Below, in pieces: positions 1 through 7,163 of a DNA stretch of 15,089 bases. A program made the position numbers and the translations under genes. The notes below the pieces were generated by a model that saw only the letters and a list, made by a program, of their open reading frames with translations, searched no databases and was not told where the DNA came from. Positions within the stretch are counted from its first letter, which is position 1; each line of letters starts with the position of its first letter. The stretch is from Humisphaera sp. Lineage in GTDB: Bacteria > Planctomycetota > Phycisphaerae > Tepidisphaerales > Tepidisphaeraceae. The stretch is taken from the NCBI GenBank assembly GCA_025351525.1, contig JANXVV010000269.1, positions 1 to 15,089 on the forward strand, written 5' to 3'.

Positions 1-1
1 C

Positions 2-847
2 AAGGCGCTGATTTCAGCGGCTCTTAAAAAAGTCACGTCGATCGCGACGTTGCCGGAGGTGACTTCGCGCATCGTGGCGACGGTGGAGGATCCGAAAAGC
101 ACCGCCAGCCAACTGCATAAGATCATCTCGAACGATCCGGCTCTGGTGACGCGGATTCTGAAGGTGGTCAACAGCGCGTTCTACGGGTTGCCGGGGCAGA
201 TCGGATCGGTCGAGCGGGCGATCGTGCTGCTGGGGTTGAACGCGGTGAAAAATCTTGCGGTGGCGGCCAGTCTGGGGCAGTTGTTCCGGGGGGTGAAGTT
301 ATGCGAAGGATTCACCGCGAAAGATTTGTGGGTGCATTGCGTCGCGGTGGGTGTGACGGCCCGGGAGTTGGCAAAGCAGATGAAGATGCCGATCGCCGAG
401 GATGCTTTTCTGGCGGGATTGATTCACGATGTCGGTCTGCTGGTCGCGCTGCATGTCTATCCTGAAAAACTTCGCGCCGTCTGCGAGAAGGTGCAAAATG
501 AAGGTGGGGATTTCTGCAAGATCGAACGGCAAATCTGCGGGGTGGATCATCAGCAGTTGGGACAGGGATTGGCCGAGCTTTGGAAGTTCACGCAGTCCTG
601 CCAGCAGGCGGCGGGGTATCATCATCGCCCCCAGGCGCTGCCGGAACCCACGCGATTGCTCGTCACGCTCGTTTACGTGGCGGATACAATCTGCGCGCAG
701 CGTAACAAGGGGTTCAACCTCACCGCGAACACGCAGGTGCTCGACTTGGCGGCGTTACACGCGGTGGGAGTGACGGCGGCGGTACTCGAAAAAACGCAGG
801 CGAATCTGGATCTGCTGGTGGAAACGGCTACGGCGACGCTGGCGTGA
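2..847 (+). CDS. HDOD-domain signalling protein (5' end missing)
   Basis: The reading frame is open to the left edge, so the gene starts outside the window. A TTG at 50 lies inside a conserved stretch (IATLPEVTSRIVATVEDP) and is most likely an internal leucine codon. The visible 281 residues match the HDOD fold (PF08668), a helical relative of HD hydrolases. Visible signs are the N-terminal LPEV region, SNDPALVTRILKVVNSAFYG, the helix VERAIVLLGLNAVKNL, and a partial HD-type motif LIHDVGLL. HDOD proteins usually lack the full metal-binding HD set and act as signalling or scaffold modules in motility, chemotaxis or second-messenger pathways. Whether a further domain (receiver, GGDEF or EAL) precedes it cannot be seen. 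A 78 bp inverted repeat begins on the last base of its stop codon and separates it from the convergent kinase gene. The family call is firm; the cellular role is unknown. Confidence 0.88.
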   Translation, partial: KALISAALKKVTSIATLPEVTSRIVATVEDPKSTASQLHKIISNDPALVTRILKVVNSAFYGLPGQIGSVERAIVLLGLNAVKNLAVAASLGQLFRGVKLCEGFTAKDLWVHCVAVGVTARELAKQMKMPIAEDAFLAGLIHDVGLLVALHVYPEKLRAVCEKVQNEGGDFCKIERQICGVDHQQLGQGLAELWKFTQSCQQAAGYHHRPQALPEPTRLLVTLVYVADTICAQRNKGFNLTANTQVLDLAALHAVGVTAAVLEKTQANLDLLVETATATLA

Positions 848-924
848 GAGCCTGTTTAGGAACACGGATGGGTTCGCCGTAGCCCATGCTACGACAGCCT
901 CCAACGTGTTCTTAGAGATGCTCT
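847..924. repeat. 78 bp inverted-repeat element, copy A
   Basis: An imperfect palindrome with outer arms of about 20 bases: AGAGCCTGTTTAGGAACACG on the left and the complement-like CGTGTTCTTAGAGATGCTCT on the right. A central palindrome GTAGC-CCAT-GCTAC lies at 879-892. Its reverse complement aligns without gaps to the element at 5584-5661, at about 65 of 78 positions by hand count. It starts on the final A of the HDOD stop codon and lies in the gap between two converging genes, so it could end transcription from both sides. It codes for nothing visible. A REP-like or MITE-like origin is inferred. Confidence 0.75.
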
Positions 925-947
925 AATGCAAACAGGATAACCTTCTT

Positions 948-2678
948 CTAGTTCAACACCAACGCCCGCCGAACATCCTGCTGGCTGGCAGTGATTTTCA
1001 GGGGGATGCGCACCCAGAATGTGGCGCCTTGGCCCGGCGCGCTTGACACGCCGATCGATCCGCCGAGCAGGGCGATCAGTTCCTTGGAGATCGCCAAACC
1101 CAGACCGGTGCCGCTGTGTTCGCGGGTGACCGATCCATCGATCTGTCGAAATTTTTCAAAGATCATTTGCTGCTTGTCGGGATCGATTCCCGGCCCTTGG
1201 TCGGTGACGGAAATGCGGGCCCAGTCATGGCCATCCCGTTCGGCGTTGAGCTCGATCCTTCCCTCGGAGGGGGAAAATTTGATGGCGTTGGAGAGAAAAT
1301 TGTACAGCACCTGTTGCAGCTTCGGGCCATCGGTGTGAAGGATGGGCACCTCGGCGGTCACCGCGAAATAGACCGCCGCCCCGCGTTTTTCGGCCAGCGG
1401 TTTGATGATGCTGACCAATCCCTCGAACAGATCGTTCAGCGAAAGCGGCTCGGAACGAACCTCCATCTTCCCGGCTTCAATCTTTGCCAGGTCGAGCAGG
1501 TCGTTGATCAACTCCAGCAGATTGCGGCCACTGGTCAGGATGTTTTGCAGGTAGCGAATCTGCCGGCCTTCCCCCGCATTCATGTCGCGCAGCAGTTCTG
1601 CAAATCCGAGAATCGAATTGAGCGGCGTGCGCAGCTCATGGCTGACATTGGCGAGGAATTCGGTCTTCAGCCGATTCGATTCGTACAGTGCCACATTGCT
1701 CTCCGCCAACTGATTCAGCTTCACATCCAATCCCTTGTTGATTGCGCGCAATTGATCCTGATTTTCCTTCAAATTGGTAAGCATCACATTCAACGTGCGC
1801 GAAAGCGTTTCAAATTCATCCCCCGTGTTGATGTGGGAGCGGATGTTCAGATCGCCCCTGCTGACTTTTTCGGCGGTATCCTGCAGCACGCGCACCGGCT
1901 TCAGAATCAGGCGGGTGGTGATGATGTAGAAGACGATCAGGGCGAGAGTGCCGGCCAGCAATCCCGCGCAGAGCAGGAAGATGCGATTGAGCAGCAGTTG
2001 ATTGGTGTCGACCTGCGAGCGCATGTCGATGGAGACAAGGCCCATCAGGGAAGCCGAGATGGGAACGGTGGAAGGAGGGGTCATCACCGTCGTGGAATCG
2101 GCGGAGTCATTCTCCCATTCGTGGTCGGCGATGATTTTGTCCCCGAGATGGCAGCGCGCGCATCCGGAATCGGATCGCAGCGCGCGGGCATAGCGGTATT
2201 CGGGCGGCGAACCGTCGGAAGGGGTGAACAGTCGTGTAAAAATCTCCGTCTCCGGGCGATCTTCAAGCTGCTTGATCGCACGCCTTTCAAATGCGGTGAG
2301 CGGCCCGGTGTGTGTAGAGGCGAACAGGATTAAATGCGGTGCCGTCACACCGCGTCCTTCGACTGCTTCGGAAAGCGCGGTGGGTCGGGAGGTGGCGACG
2401 GATCGGCTGCGATTTTTTTTCGAGCCTCGCGTGGTGGGTTGGGCCGGTAGCGTGGTGGGCCGCACGTTGACCGGGATTCCGATCAGGTGGTCGGCCAGCG
2501 CATCGTCGCAAAGCACCCTCGCCGAGCGTTCGTTGATCTGCTCGGTCAACTGCTCCATCCGCTGCCAGGGGACGAAGAGTGCTGCCGCGATGATGAGCGC
2601 GACCGCCGCGCCAAATAGCAATTGGCATTTGGCGGCGAGTGAAATTCGCATGGGCCGTGATCGTCTAAACATTTTCAC
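948..2678 (-). CDS. Membrane sensor histidine kinase with CxxCH (haem c type) sensor domain
   Basis: A 576-residue transmembrane histidine kinase. From the N-terminus it has: a first membrane helix (about residues 12-36); an extracytoplasmic region (about 40-228) with a single haem-c attachment motif CARCH at 173-177; a second membrane helix (about 232-255); a HAMP linker (about 255-310); a HisKA domain with phospho-acceptor His347 in VSHELRTPLN; and a HATPase_c domain with N box (FLSNAIKFS, Asn464), G1 (DQGPG, Asp493) and G2 (GTGLGL, 523-528). The CxxCH in an otherwise DUF3365/Tll0287-like sensor suggests a bound haem sensing redox state or a gas; this is inference. The chosen start is GTG at 2678. 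In-frame ATGs at 2672 and 2651 are equally possible because none has a clear ribosome-binding site. It is divergent from a sigma-54 response regulator, its likely partner. A linker rich in Thr, Ser and Arg (about 73-105) looks disordered. Confidence 0.92.
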   Translation of the reverse strand: MKMFRRSRPMRISLAAKCQLLFGAAVALIIAAALFVPWQRMEQLTEQINERSARVLCDDALADHLIGIPVNVRPTTLPAQPTTRGSKKNRSRSVATSRPTALSEAVEGRGVTAPHLILFASTHTGPLTAFERRAIKQLEDRPETEIFTRLFTPSDGSPPEYRYARALRSDSGCARCHLGDKIIADHEWENDSADSTTVMTPPSTVPISASLMGLVSIDMRSQVDTNQLLLNRIFLLCAGLLAGTLALIVFYIITTRLILKPVRVLQDTAEKVSRGDLNIRSHINTGDEFETLSRTLNVMLTNLKENQDQLRAINKGLDVKLNQLAESNVALYESNRLKTEFLANVSHELRTPLNSILGFAELLRDMNAGEGRQIRYLQNILTSGRNLLELINDLLDLAKIEAGKMEVRSEPLSLNDLFEGLVSIIKPLAEKRGAAVYFAVTAEVPILHTDGPKLQQVLYNFLSNAIKFSPSEGRIELNAERDGHDWARISVTDQGPGIDPDKQQMIFEKFRQIDGSVTREHSGTGLGLAISKELIALLGGSIGVSSAPGQGATFWVRIPLKITASQQDVRRALVLN

Positions 2679-2714
2679 GCCATTGTATCGATGAAAGCGA
2701 CAAAAATGAACGTT

Positions 2715-2742
2715 GTCATACTAAGCCGTTCTCGGGTATGAC
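2715..2742. promoter_or_regulatory. Inverted repeat GTCATAC-N14-GTATGAC between kinase and regulator
   Basis: Two perfect 7 bp half-sites, GTCATAC (2715-2721) and GTATGAC (2736-2742), are 21 bp apart centre to centre, about two helical turns. That layout is common for dimeric regulator sites such as enhancer sites of NtrC-type proteins. A smaller CCG-TTCT-CGG lies inside, so an RNA stem with a bulge is the alternative. It lies in the 215 bp gap between the divergent kinase and response regulator genes. Binding is inferred; no recognisable -24/-12 promoter was found beside it. Confidence 0.4.
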
Positions 2743-2752
2743 TTTTAGACAC

Positions 2753-2770
2753 ACCTTCATGTTTGAAGGT
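2753..2770. other. Short hairpin ACCTTCA-TGTT-TGAAGGT before an A/T run
   Basis: A perfect 7 bp stem with a 4-base loop is followed by TAAAATTTAAAT. It lies in the divergent gap upstream of the response regulator. It could be a leader RNA hairpin or an operator. A terminator is unlikely because both neighbouring genes are transcribed away from this site. Confidence 0.35.
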
Positions 2771-2893
2771 TAAAATTTAAATCGCTGCCCACGCCATGGT
2801 GTGAATAGCTTGAGAATTGACCTGTAGCCCTTGCTACGGAAGATTTTTTGAGCGAACTTTGCCATGGGAATGGGCGGTTTAGCGAGGCCTGCC

Positions 2894-4291
2894 ATGAGTA
2901 TTTTAGGACGACTGCTGGTTGTGGAAGATCAGGAACTGGAACGTAAATCGATCATGCAGCTATTGAAGCGGGAGGGGTTTCAGGTGTTCGGCGCGGAGAA
3001 TGCCGACAAGGCCATCGGGTATGTCGGTGAAAATATCGACGTGGTTCTCAGTGATCTGCACATGGGCGATGTGAGCGGGTTGGATCTCCTTACGCTCTGG
3101 AAGCAGAAGCAACCGGAGACGCATTTTATCGTGGTGACCGGGCACAGCAGCATCGATTCGGCGGTCGAGGCAATCAAAAAGGGGGCTTACGATTACATCA
3201 CGAAACCGGTGAATCCGGATGAACTGATCCTGCTCATCAAGCGGGCCATCGAGACTCGTCAAAAGGATAAAGAGATCGACAGCCTACGTCGGCGTTTGGA
3301 TGATCGCTTCGGCCTCGATCAGATCGTCGGGCAGTCCAAGCAGATGAAAGATGTGTTTGCGAAGGTGCAGCGGGCGGCACCGGTCGATAGCACGGTGTTG
3401 ATCCTCGGTGAGAGCGGGACCGGAAAGGAGTTGGTTGCTCAGGCATTGCACCATAATAGTCCGCGAAAGAAGGGCCCCTTCGTCGCGGTGAATTGTGCGG
3501 CGGTGCCGGCTTCGCTGGTGGAAAGTGAATTATTCGGCCATGTGCGCGGTGCGTTTACCGGGGCCACGGATCGTCGCATGGGCCGGTTCGAGCAGGCGGA
3601 TGGCGGGACGCTGTTCATCGACGAGATCGGGGATTTTGAACTGGGATTGCAGGCCAAGTTGCTGCGTGTGCTGGAGACATTTACCGTCACGCCGGTGGGT
3701 GGGCATGAGGATCGGAAGGTGAGCGTGCGCGTGCTTGCCGCCACCAGTCGGGATGTGACGAAGATGGTCGAGCAGGGCACTTTCCGGGAGGATTTATACT
3801 ACCGGTTGAATGTCGTTTCGATCACACTGCCGCCCTTGCGGGATCGGCCGGACGATATCGCGCTGCTGGTCGAGCATTTCTTGAAAGAGATCGCCGAGAA
3901 AAAGCATACGGCTCCGAAACGCATCTCACCGGAAGTGATGCGCCGCTTTCAAACCTACCGATGGCCGGGCAATGTGCGCGATTTGAGAAATGCCCTGGAG
4001 AGCATGATGGTGCTTGCGGACGGCGAACTCTTAACGGAGCGCGATTTGCCCGACCGCATCGCAGCAAGTGTTAAAGAAACGAGCCGCCCCGGTGAAATCC
4101 CGACCGGTTTGACGATGGATGAACTTGAGAAGCTTGCGATTATGAAAGCGTTGGATGAATGTGAAGGCAACCGAACTCATGCAGCGGGACGACTTAAAAT
4201 CTCGGTTCGTACCTTGCAACGTAAGCTGCAGCATTATCAATTGGAGGAGCGTTCACCCGCCACAGAATCAGACATTGTGACGCAGTCGTAA
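2894..4291 (+). CDS. Sigma-54-dependent response regulator, NtrC family
   Basis: A 465-residue activator of sigma-54 RNA polymerase. Receiver domain (about 5-120): acidic pair Glu11-Asp12, phospho-acceptor Asp54 (LSDLHMGDVSG), Thr82 and Lys104 (ITKPVNP). AAA+ domain (about 143-370): Walker A GESGTGKE (172-179), the sigma-54-contacting GAFTGA loop (219-224), Walker B LFIDE (240-244) and an arginine-rich sensor II region near YRWPGNVRDL. The C-terminus holds a Fis-type helix-turn-helix (GNRTHAAGRLKISVRTLQRKL). All key residues are present, so it should be phosphorylated, form a ring and open sigma-54 promoters. The start is ATG 2894 because GAGG at 2884-2887 sits six bases upstream and translation then opens directly into the receiver. 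An in-frame ATG at 2864 would add ten residues (MGMGGLARPA) without a good ribosome-binding site. The likely cognate kinase is the divergent haem-motif kinase. Target genes are unknown. Confidence 0.95.
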   Translation: MSILGRLLVVEDQELERKSIMQLLKREGFQVFGAENADKAIGYVGENIDVVLSDLHMGDVSGLDLLTLWKQKQPETHFIVVTGHSSIDSAVEAIKKGAYDYITKPVNPDELILLIKRAIETRQKDKEIDSLRRRLDDRFGLDQIVGQSKQMKDVFAKVQRAAPVDSTVLILGESGTGKELVAQALHHNSPRKKGPFVAVNCAAVPASLVESELFGHVRGAFTGATDRRMGRFEQADGGTLFIDEIGDFELGLQAKLLRVLETFTVTPVGGHEDRKVSVRVLAATSRDVTKMVEQGTFREDLYYRLNVVSITLPPLRDRPDDIALLVEHFLKEIAEKKHTAPKRISPEVMRRFQTYRWPGNVRDLRNALESMMVLADGELLTERDLPDRIAASVKETSRPGEIPTGLTMDELEKLAIMKALDECEGNRTHAAGRLKISVRTLQRKLQHYQLEERSPATESDIVTQS

Positions 4292-4555
4292 CATTGTGTC
4301 ATGTTTCGGCATTATTGGGTGTTTCTGATTTTGTGCTAAATCTTTGGAAAATTGATCTGCATTTATTCCGTCCGGCGCAGATATACACATTGTTCCCGGG
4401 GAATGCAGCGAACACCACAGAGAATAAAAATGAATAAATAGATTGAAAAGGTCGATTGGATGTTTCCTCAAATCAGCTCTAGCTGGCACAACCGTTGCTC
4501 TACCGATCTCCGAACCGAAAGACGACTTTTCAGCCATTCGGGCAAGGAGACAATC

Positions 4556-4786
4556 ATGTCAATTTCGATGGATCGATTCGAATCTACTACCGGTCATTTC
4601 CCAACGTATGATCCCTTCCAAAATGCAGTGCAGCGGGTGATGGTGTTCCAAGTTCAATGCCGTAGCTGCGGATTTGAACCGGATGATGTGGTCTCGCCGC
4701 CGAGCATCTGCCCCAAGTGCCATGGTGAATCTTGGGAGCGGTTCGCAAAACCCGGAAGCATTCTCGATGACGCGAACCGCTTTTGA
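4556..4786 (+). CDS. Small zinc-ribbon protein, 76 residues
   Basis: A short protein with two CxxC knuckles, Cys35/Cys38 (CRSC) and Cys52/Cys55 (CPKC), separated by 13 residues. This is a rubredoxin-like or zinc-ribbon metal site. The Cys-X-X-Cys-Gly-Phe and Cys-Pro-Lys-Cys-His wording resembles ribbons that bind one Zn or Fe. No catalytic domain is visible. The start is ATG 4556 because a strong AAGGAGA ribosome-binding site (4544-4550) sits five bases upstream. The frame continues upstream to an ATG at 4460, but that leader has no ribosome-binding site and no recognisable content. comB begins 21 bp downstream on the same strand, so the two are probably co-transcribed. A partner or regulatory role for ComB is possible but unproven. 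The 264 bp upstream of this gene contain no gene I can support. Confidence 0.75.
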   Translation: MSISMDRFESTTGHFPTYDPFQNAVQRVMVFQVQCRSCGFEPDDVVSPPSICPKCHGESWERFAKPGSILDDANRF

Positions 4787-4807
4787 ACGGTTATAGTGCG
4801 CCGTTCT

Positions 4808-5584
4808 ATGAGTAATGCAATTTCTGAAGCTGACGCGCGATGCGCTCTCTGGGTCGATGTGATTTTCCGCCCGAGTGAATTGACGACCGACCGGATTCTT
4901 GAAAAGTCGGTGGTCGTCTTTGACGTTCTGCGGGCTACGACTTCGATCACTGCGGCATTGGCGGCGGGCGTTTCGGAAATTCGCGTCTTCAAAGACCCTC
5001 AATCGGCTGCCGAAGCAGGACGAAGTTTCGGCAAAGCCGCGCTGCTGTGCGGGGAAATAACCTGTCTGCGACCGCCGGGTTTTGAATTGGGGAACAGCCC
5101 CGGCGATTTCAAAAGAGAACTCCACGCCGATCGGATTGCGTTTCTTTCCACCACCAACGGCACTAAAGCCATCATCGCCGCCCGCGAGGCGGCGGCTGTG
5201 TTGATCGGTGCGCTGGTCAATGCCACGGCCATCGCTCAGGAGTTGATTTCGATTGGGCGGAACGTCACTTTGCTTTGCGCCGGTACTCAGGGGAATTATT
5301 CGATGGAGGATGCAATTGGCGCGGGGGCGGTAATTGATGCCTTGTTTGCAAAAGGTGCGGCAACTCCCACCGGCGATGCCGCCCGCATGGCGCATCGGCT
5401 GTTTCAATCGGCTCAATCCAATTTGCGAGAGACCCTGTCGGATACCACCAGCGGGGAAAATCTGCGGGCCGCCCACCTGGAAACAGACATCGAATTCTGC
5501 GCGGAATTGGATTCAATTTCGGTTGTGGGAATCGTTCGCGATAATCCCCTTCGAATCCTCAATCCCGCCATCGCCGCAAAGTAA
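4808..5584 (+). CDS. comB: ComB-family 2-phosphosulfolactate phosphatase
   Basis: A 258-residue protein of the ComB family (PF04029). In the coenzyme M route this family hydrolyses 2-phosphosulfolactate to sulfolactate and phosphate with Mg2+. Conserved family blocks are visible: DVLRATTS (39-46), CGE (81-83), GFELGNSP (91-98), STTNGTKA (114-121) and the C-terminal AGAVIDAL and CAELDS regions. Length is normal for the family. The ATG at 4808 is chosen; a GTG at 4796 in the same frame adds four residues, and neither has a clear ribosome-binding site. No ComA (phosphosulfolactate synthase) lies in the window, and coenzyme M is not expected in this type of bacterium, so the real product may be sulfolactate or a different phosphate ester. 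The zinc-ribbon gene just upstream probably shares its transcript. A 78 bp inverted repeat begins on the last base of its stop codon. Confidence 0.88.
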   Translation: MSNAISEADARCALWVDVIFRPSELTTDRILEKSVVVFDVLRATTSITAALAAGVSEIRVFKDPQSAAEAGRSFGKAALLCGEITCLRPPGFELGNSPGDFKRELHADRIAFLSTTNGTKAIIAAREAAAVLIGALVNATAIAQELISIGRNVTLLCAGTQGNYSMEDAIGAGAVIDALFAKGAATPTGDAARMAHRLFQSAQSNLRETLSDTTSGENLRAAHLETDIEFCAELDSISVVGIVRDNPLRILNPAIAAK

Positions 5585-5661
5585 GAGCATGTTTAAAAAC
5601 ACGGCGGAGGCTGTCGTAGCCCATGCTGCGGCAAACCCAGCCGTGTTCCTAAACATGCTCT
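5584..5661. repeat. 78 bp inverted-repeat element, copy B
   Basis: Second copy of the element at 847-924, in the opposite orientation. Outer arms AGAGCATGTTTAAAAACACG and the matching CGTGTTCCTAAACATGCTCT pair almost perfectly. The core holds GTAGC-CCAT-GCTGC at 5616-5629. As in copy A, it begins on the last base of an upstream stop codon (comB) and lies in a convergent gap, here before the Dabb gene. Predicted RNA or cruciform folding is strong. A bidirectional terminator or a non-autonomous mobile repeat are the two obvious readings. Confidence 0.75.
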
Positions 5662-5724
5662 AAGAAGTAACAGATTCTCAAGGTGCCTGAATCAAACGGA
5701 ACCGGGACTGACTTTCGCTCATCG

Positions 5725-5828
5725 TGGCACGGGCTTCCAGCCCGTGTTGACGGGCACATGCGTAGAAGAGCTCGATTTATACAGCCTTCAATAACTAAAT
5801 CGCTCACACGGACTGCAAGCCCGTGCCA
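5725..5828. repeat. 104 bp MITE-like element with 23 bp inverted ends
   Basis: The terminal arms, 5725-5747 and 5806-5828, are inverted copies matching at 21 of 23 positions by hand. Each arm is itself a hairpin: CACGGGCT-TCC-AGCCCGTG on the left and CACGGACT-GCA-AGCCCGTG on the right. Inside, GAGC and CGATTTA on the left pair with TAAATCG and GCTC on the right. The spacer codes for nothing visible. No clear target-site duplication is seen. It lies in the convergent comB to Dabb gap, 63 bp beyond the 78 bp repeat. Confidence 0.6.
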
Positions 5829-5892
5829 TAACTGAGAATTCAAATTGGGAAGCGAATCGAAGATTCAGAAGCGCTTATTCGTTTGAAAAACA

Positions 5893-6288
5893 CTACTCTT
5901 TCGCCCAAAAATCAATAACGAACACGTCCTCCATCACCGGCTTGAGAATCGCCCCGAACGCTTTGTGCGCGGGATGAACCAGATACGCATCGCGGTCTTT
6001 ATCCGAGGCGAAGGTGAGCACGAAGCAGTGCGTGAAACCTTTGTCGTGATGCTCCGGGCTGACGTTGGTGCCCCAGTGCAGCGAGGTGACGCCGGGGATG
6101 TTGGTCTTGAGCGCGACGAACGCCGTCTCGACGGTCTTGATCTGTTCGGGCGTCGTGCCGTCCTTCAGCTTCAGCGAGACGACGTGATAAAGCGATTTGC
6201 TCTCCTTGACCATCGGTTCAACGGCGATGGCGTGAAGCGCGGTGGCGAAGACGAATAGGCCGACAACGAGTAGAGTGGGGGTGTGCAT
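5893..6288 (-). CDS. Exported Dabb (stress-responsive A/B barrel) domain protein
   Basis: A 131-residue protein with an N-terminal signal peptide (residues 1 to about 22: a hydrophobic stretch LLVVGLFVFATALHAIA ending in an AxA-like cleavage site) followed by a ferredoxin-like Dabb domain (PF07876). Typical words are YHVVSLKLKDGTTPEQI, an IPGV segment, HCFVLTFASDKDRDAYLVHPAHKAF and the closing strand VFVIDFWAKE. Dabb proteins form dimeric alpha/beta barrels; cellular functions vary and are mostly unknown. Export suggests a periplasmic role. The frame extends upstream to 6510, but that stretch runs antisense over the start of the dehydrogenase and lacks domain content, so ATG 6288, just before the signal peptide, is used. 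It is divergent from the dehydrogenase with 112 bp between starts. Confidence 0.85.
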   Translation of the reverse strand: MHTPTLLVVGLFVFATALHAIAVEPMVKESKSLYHVVSLKLKDGTTPEQIKTVETAFVALKTNIPGVTSLHWGTNVSPEHHDKGFTHCFVLTFASDKDRDAYLVHPAHKAFGAILKPVMEDVFVIDFWAKE

Positions 6289-6400
6289 GGCGAAAAGTGT
6301 CGCCGGTTTTCGATCGGCAATCAAGGGTCTATTTTTCACCGCAACCTGCCTGCTGAATTGAAGTAGTAGGTGAGACGGTTTTTGAGTGGAAGGATGAACG

Positions 6401-7156
6401 ATGAACGATGATCTGGCAGGTAAGGTGGCATTGGTGACGGGCGCATCGCGCGGGCTGGGCGCGGGGATCGCGCTGGGATTGGCCGCCCGGGGGGCGACGG
6501 TCGCGATCAACTATTTCGGAAGCGCGGCAAAGGCTGAAGAGTTGGTGCAGACGATTTTAAAATCCGGCGGGAAGGCCGCCGCATTTCAGGGGGATGTGCG
6601 CGATGAGAATGACGTCGCCCGGATCGTGGCTGAGATCGAGAAGGCTTTAGGCCCGATCGACATTCTGGTCTCTAACGCCACCGGCCCGCAGCCTATGATT
6701 AAGCTGGAAGATCTAACGTGGCAAGACTGCCTCGATCAGTTGCAGTTCTTCGTTAAAAGCCCGTTGATTCTCGCGAAGTCCGTGCTGCCGCATATGAAGA
6801 AACAGAAGTGGGGCCGAATCGTTCAGATCGGTTCCGAAGTGTTTGAAAAAGGAGTGCCCGAGTTCTCCAATTACGTGTCGGCCAAGGGCGCTCAACTGGG
6901 ATTGACCCGGTCGTGGGCGTTGGAACTGGCCCCGCTTGGAATCACCGTGAATCTCGTCGCACCCGGTTGGATCCCCACCGAGCGTCATGCCGACGACTCG
7001 CAGACGTTGAAGGATGAATACGCGGCGGGTGTGCCGATGAAACACATGGGCGAGCCGGCTGACATCGCCGGTGCCGTCGCCTTTTTAGCCTCCGACGCGG
7101 CGAAGTTCATCACCGGGCAGAAGATCTCCGTCAATGGCGGCAACACGCTGTTTTGA
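6401..7156 (+). CDS. Short-chain dehydrogenase/reductase, FabG-like
   Basis: A classical SDR of 251 residues with a Rossmann fold. The NAD(P)-binding motif TGASRGLG is at residues 13-20. Asp65 (GDV) contacts the adenine ring. The usual NNAG block reads SNATG (91-95). The catalytic triad is Ser145 (IGSEVF), Tyr158 and Lys162 (YVSAK). The C-terminal INVNGG-type end reads ISVNGGNTLF. It resembles 3-oxoacyl-ACP reductase but may act on another alcohol or ketone; the substrate cannot be told from sequence. ATG 6401 has a GGAAGGA ribosome-binding site at 6388-6394. A hairpin resembling a terminator begins eight bases after the stop, so it is probably transcribed alone. Confidence 0.93.
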   Translation: MNDDLAGKVALVTGASRGLGAGIALGLAARGATVAINYFGSAAKAEELVQTILKSGGKAAAFQGDVRDENDVARIVAEIEKALGPIDILVSNATGPQPMIKLEDLTWQDCLDQLQFFVKSPLILAKSVLPHMKKQKWGRIVQIGSEVFEKGVPEFSNYVSAKGAQLGLTRSWALELAPLGITVNLVAPGWIPTERHADDSQTLKDEYAAGVPMKHMGEPADIAGAVAFLASDAAKFITGQKISVNGGNTLF

Positions 7157-7163
7157 AGAGGTG

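Noticed and set aside
1116..2333. A 405-codon open frame antisense to the histidine kinase
   Set aside because: It has no recognisable domain, its codon pattern is the mirror of the kinase gene, and the kinase on the other strand has complete family motifs.
4272..4393. Three ACATTGT words at 4272, 4291 and 4387
   Set aside because: A 7 bp word with irregular spacing, one copy inside the coding region; not enough to call an operator.
6394..6412. GATGAAC tandem repeat at the dehydrogenase start
   Set aside because: Only two and a half 7 bp units; it sets overlapping ATGs in two frames, but only the 6401 frame is open and it already has a well-placed ribosome-binding site.
6289..6510. N-terminal extension of the Dabb frame
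   Set aside because: It runs antisense over the dehydrogenase start and precedes a good signal peptide, which must be at the true N-terminus.
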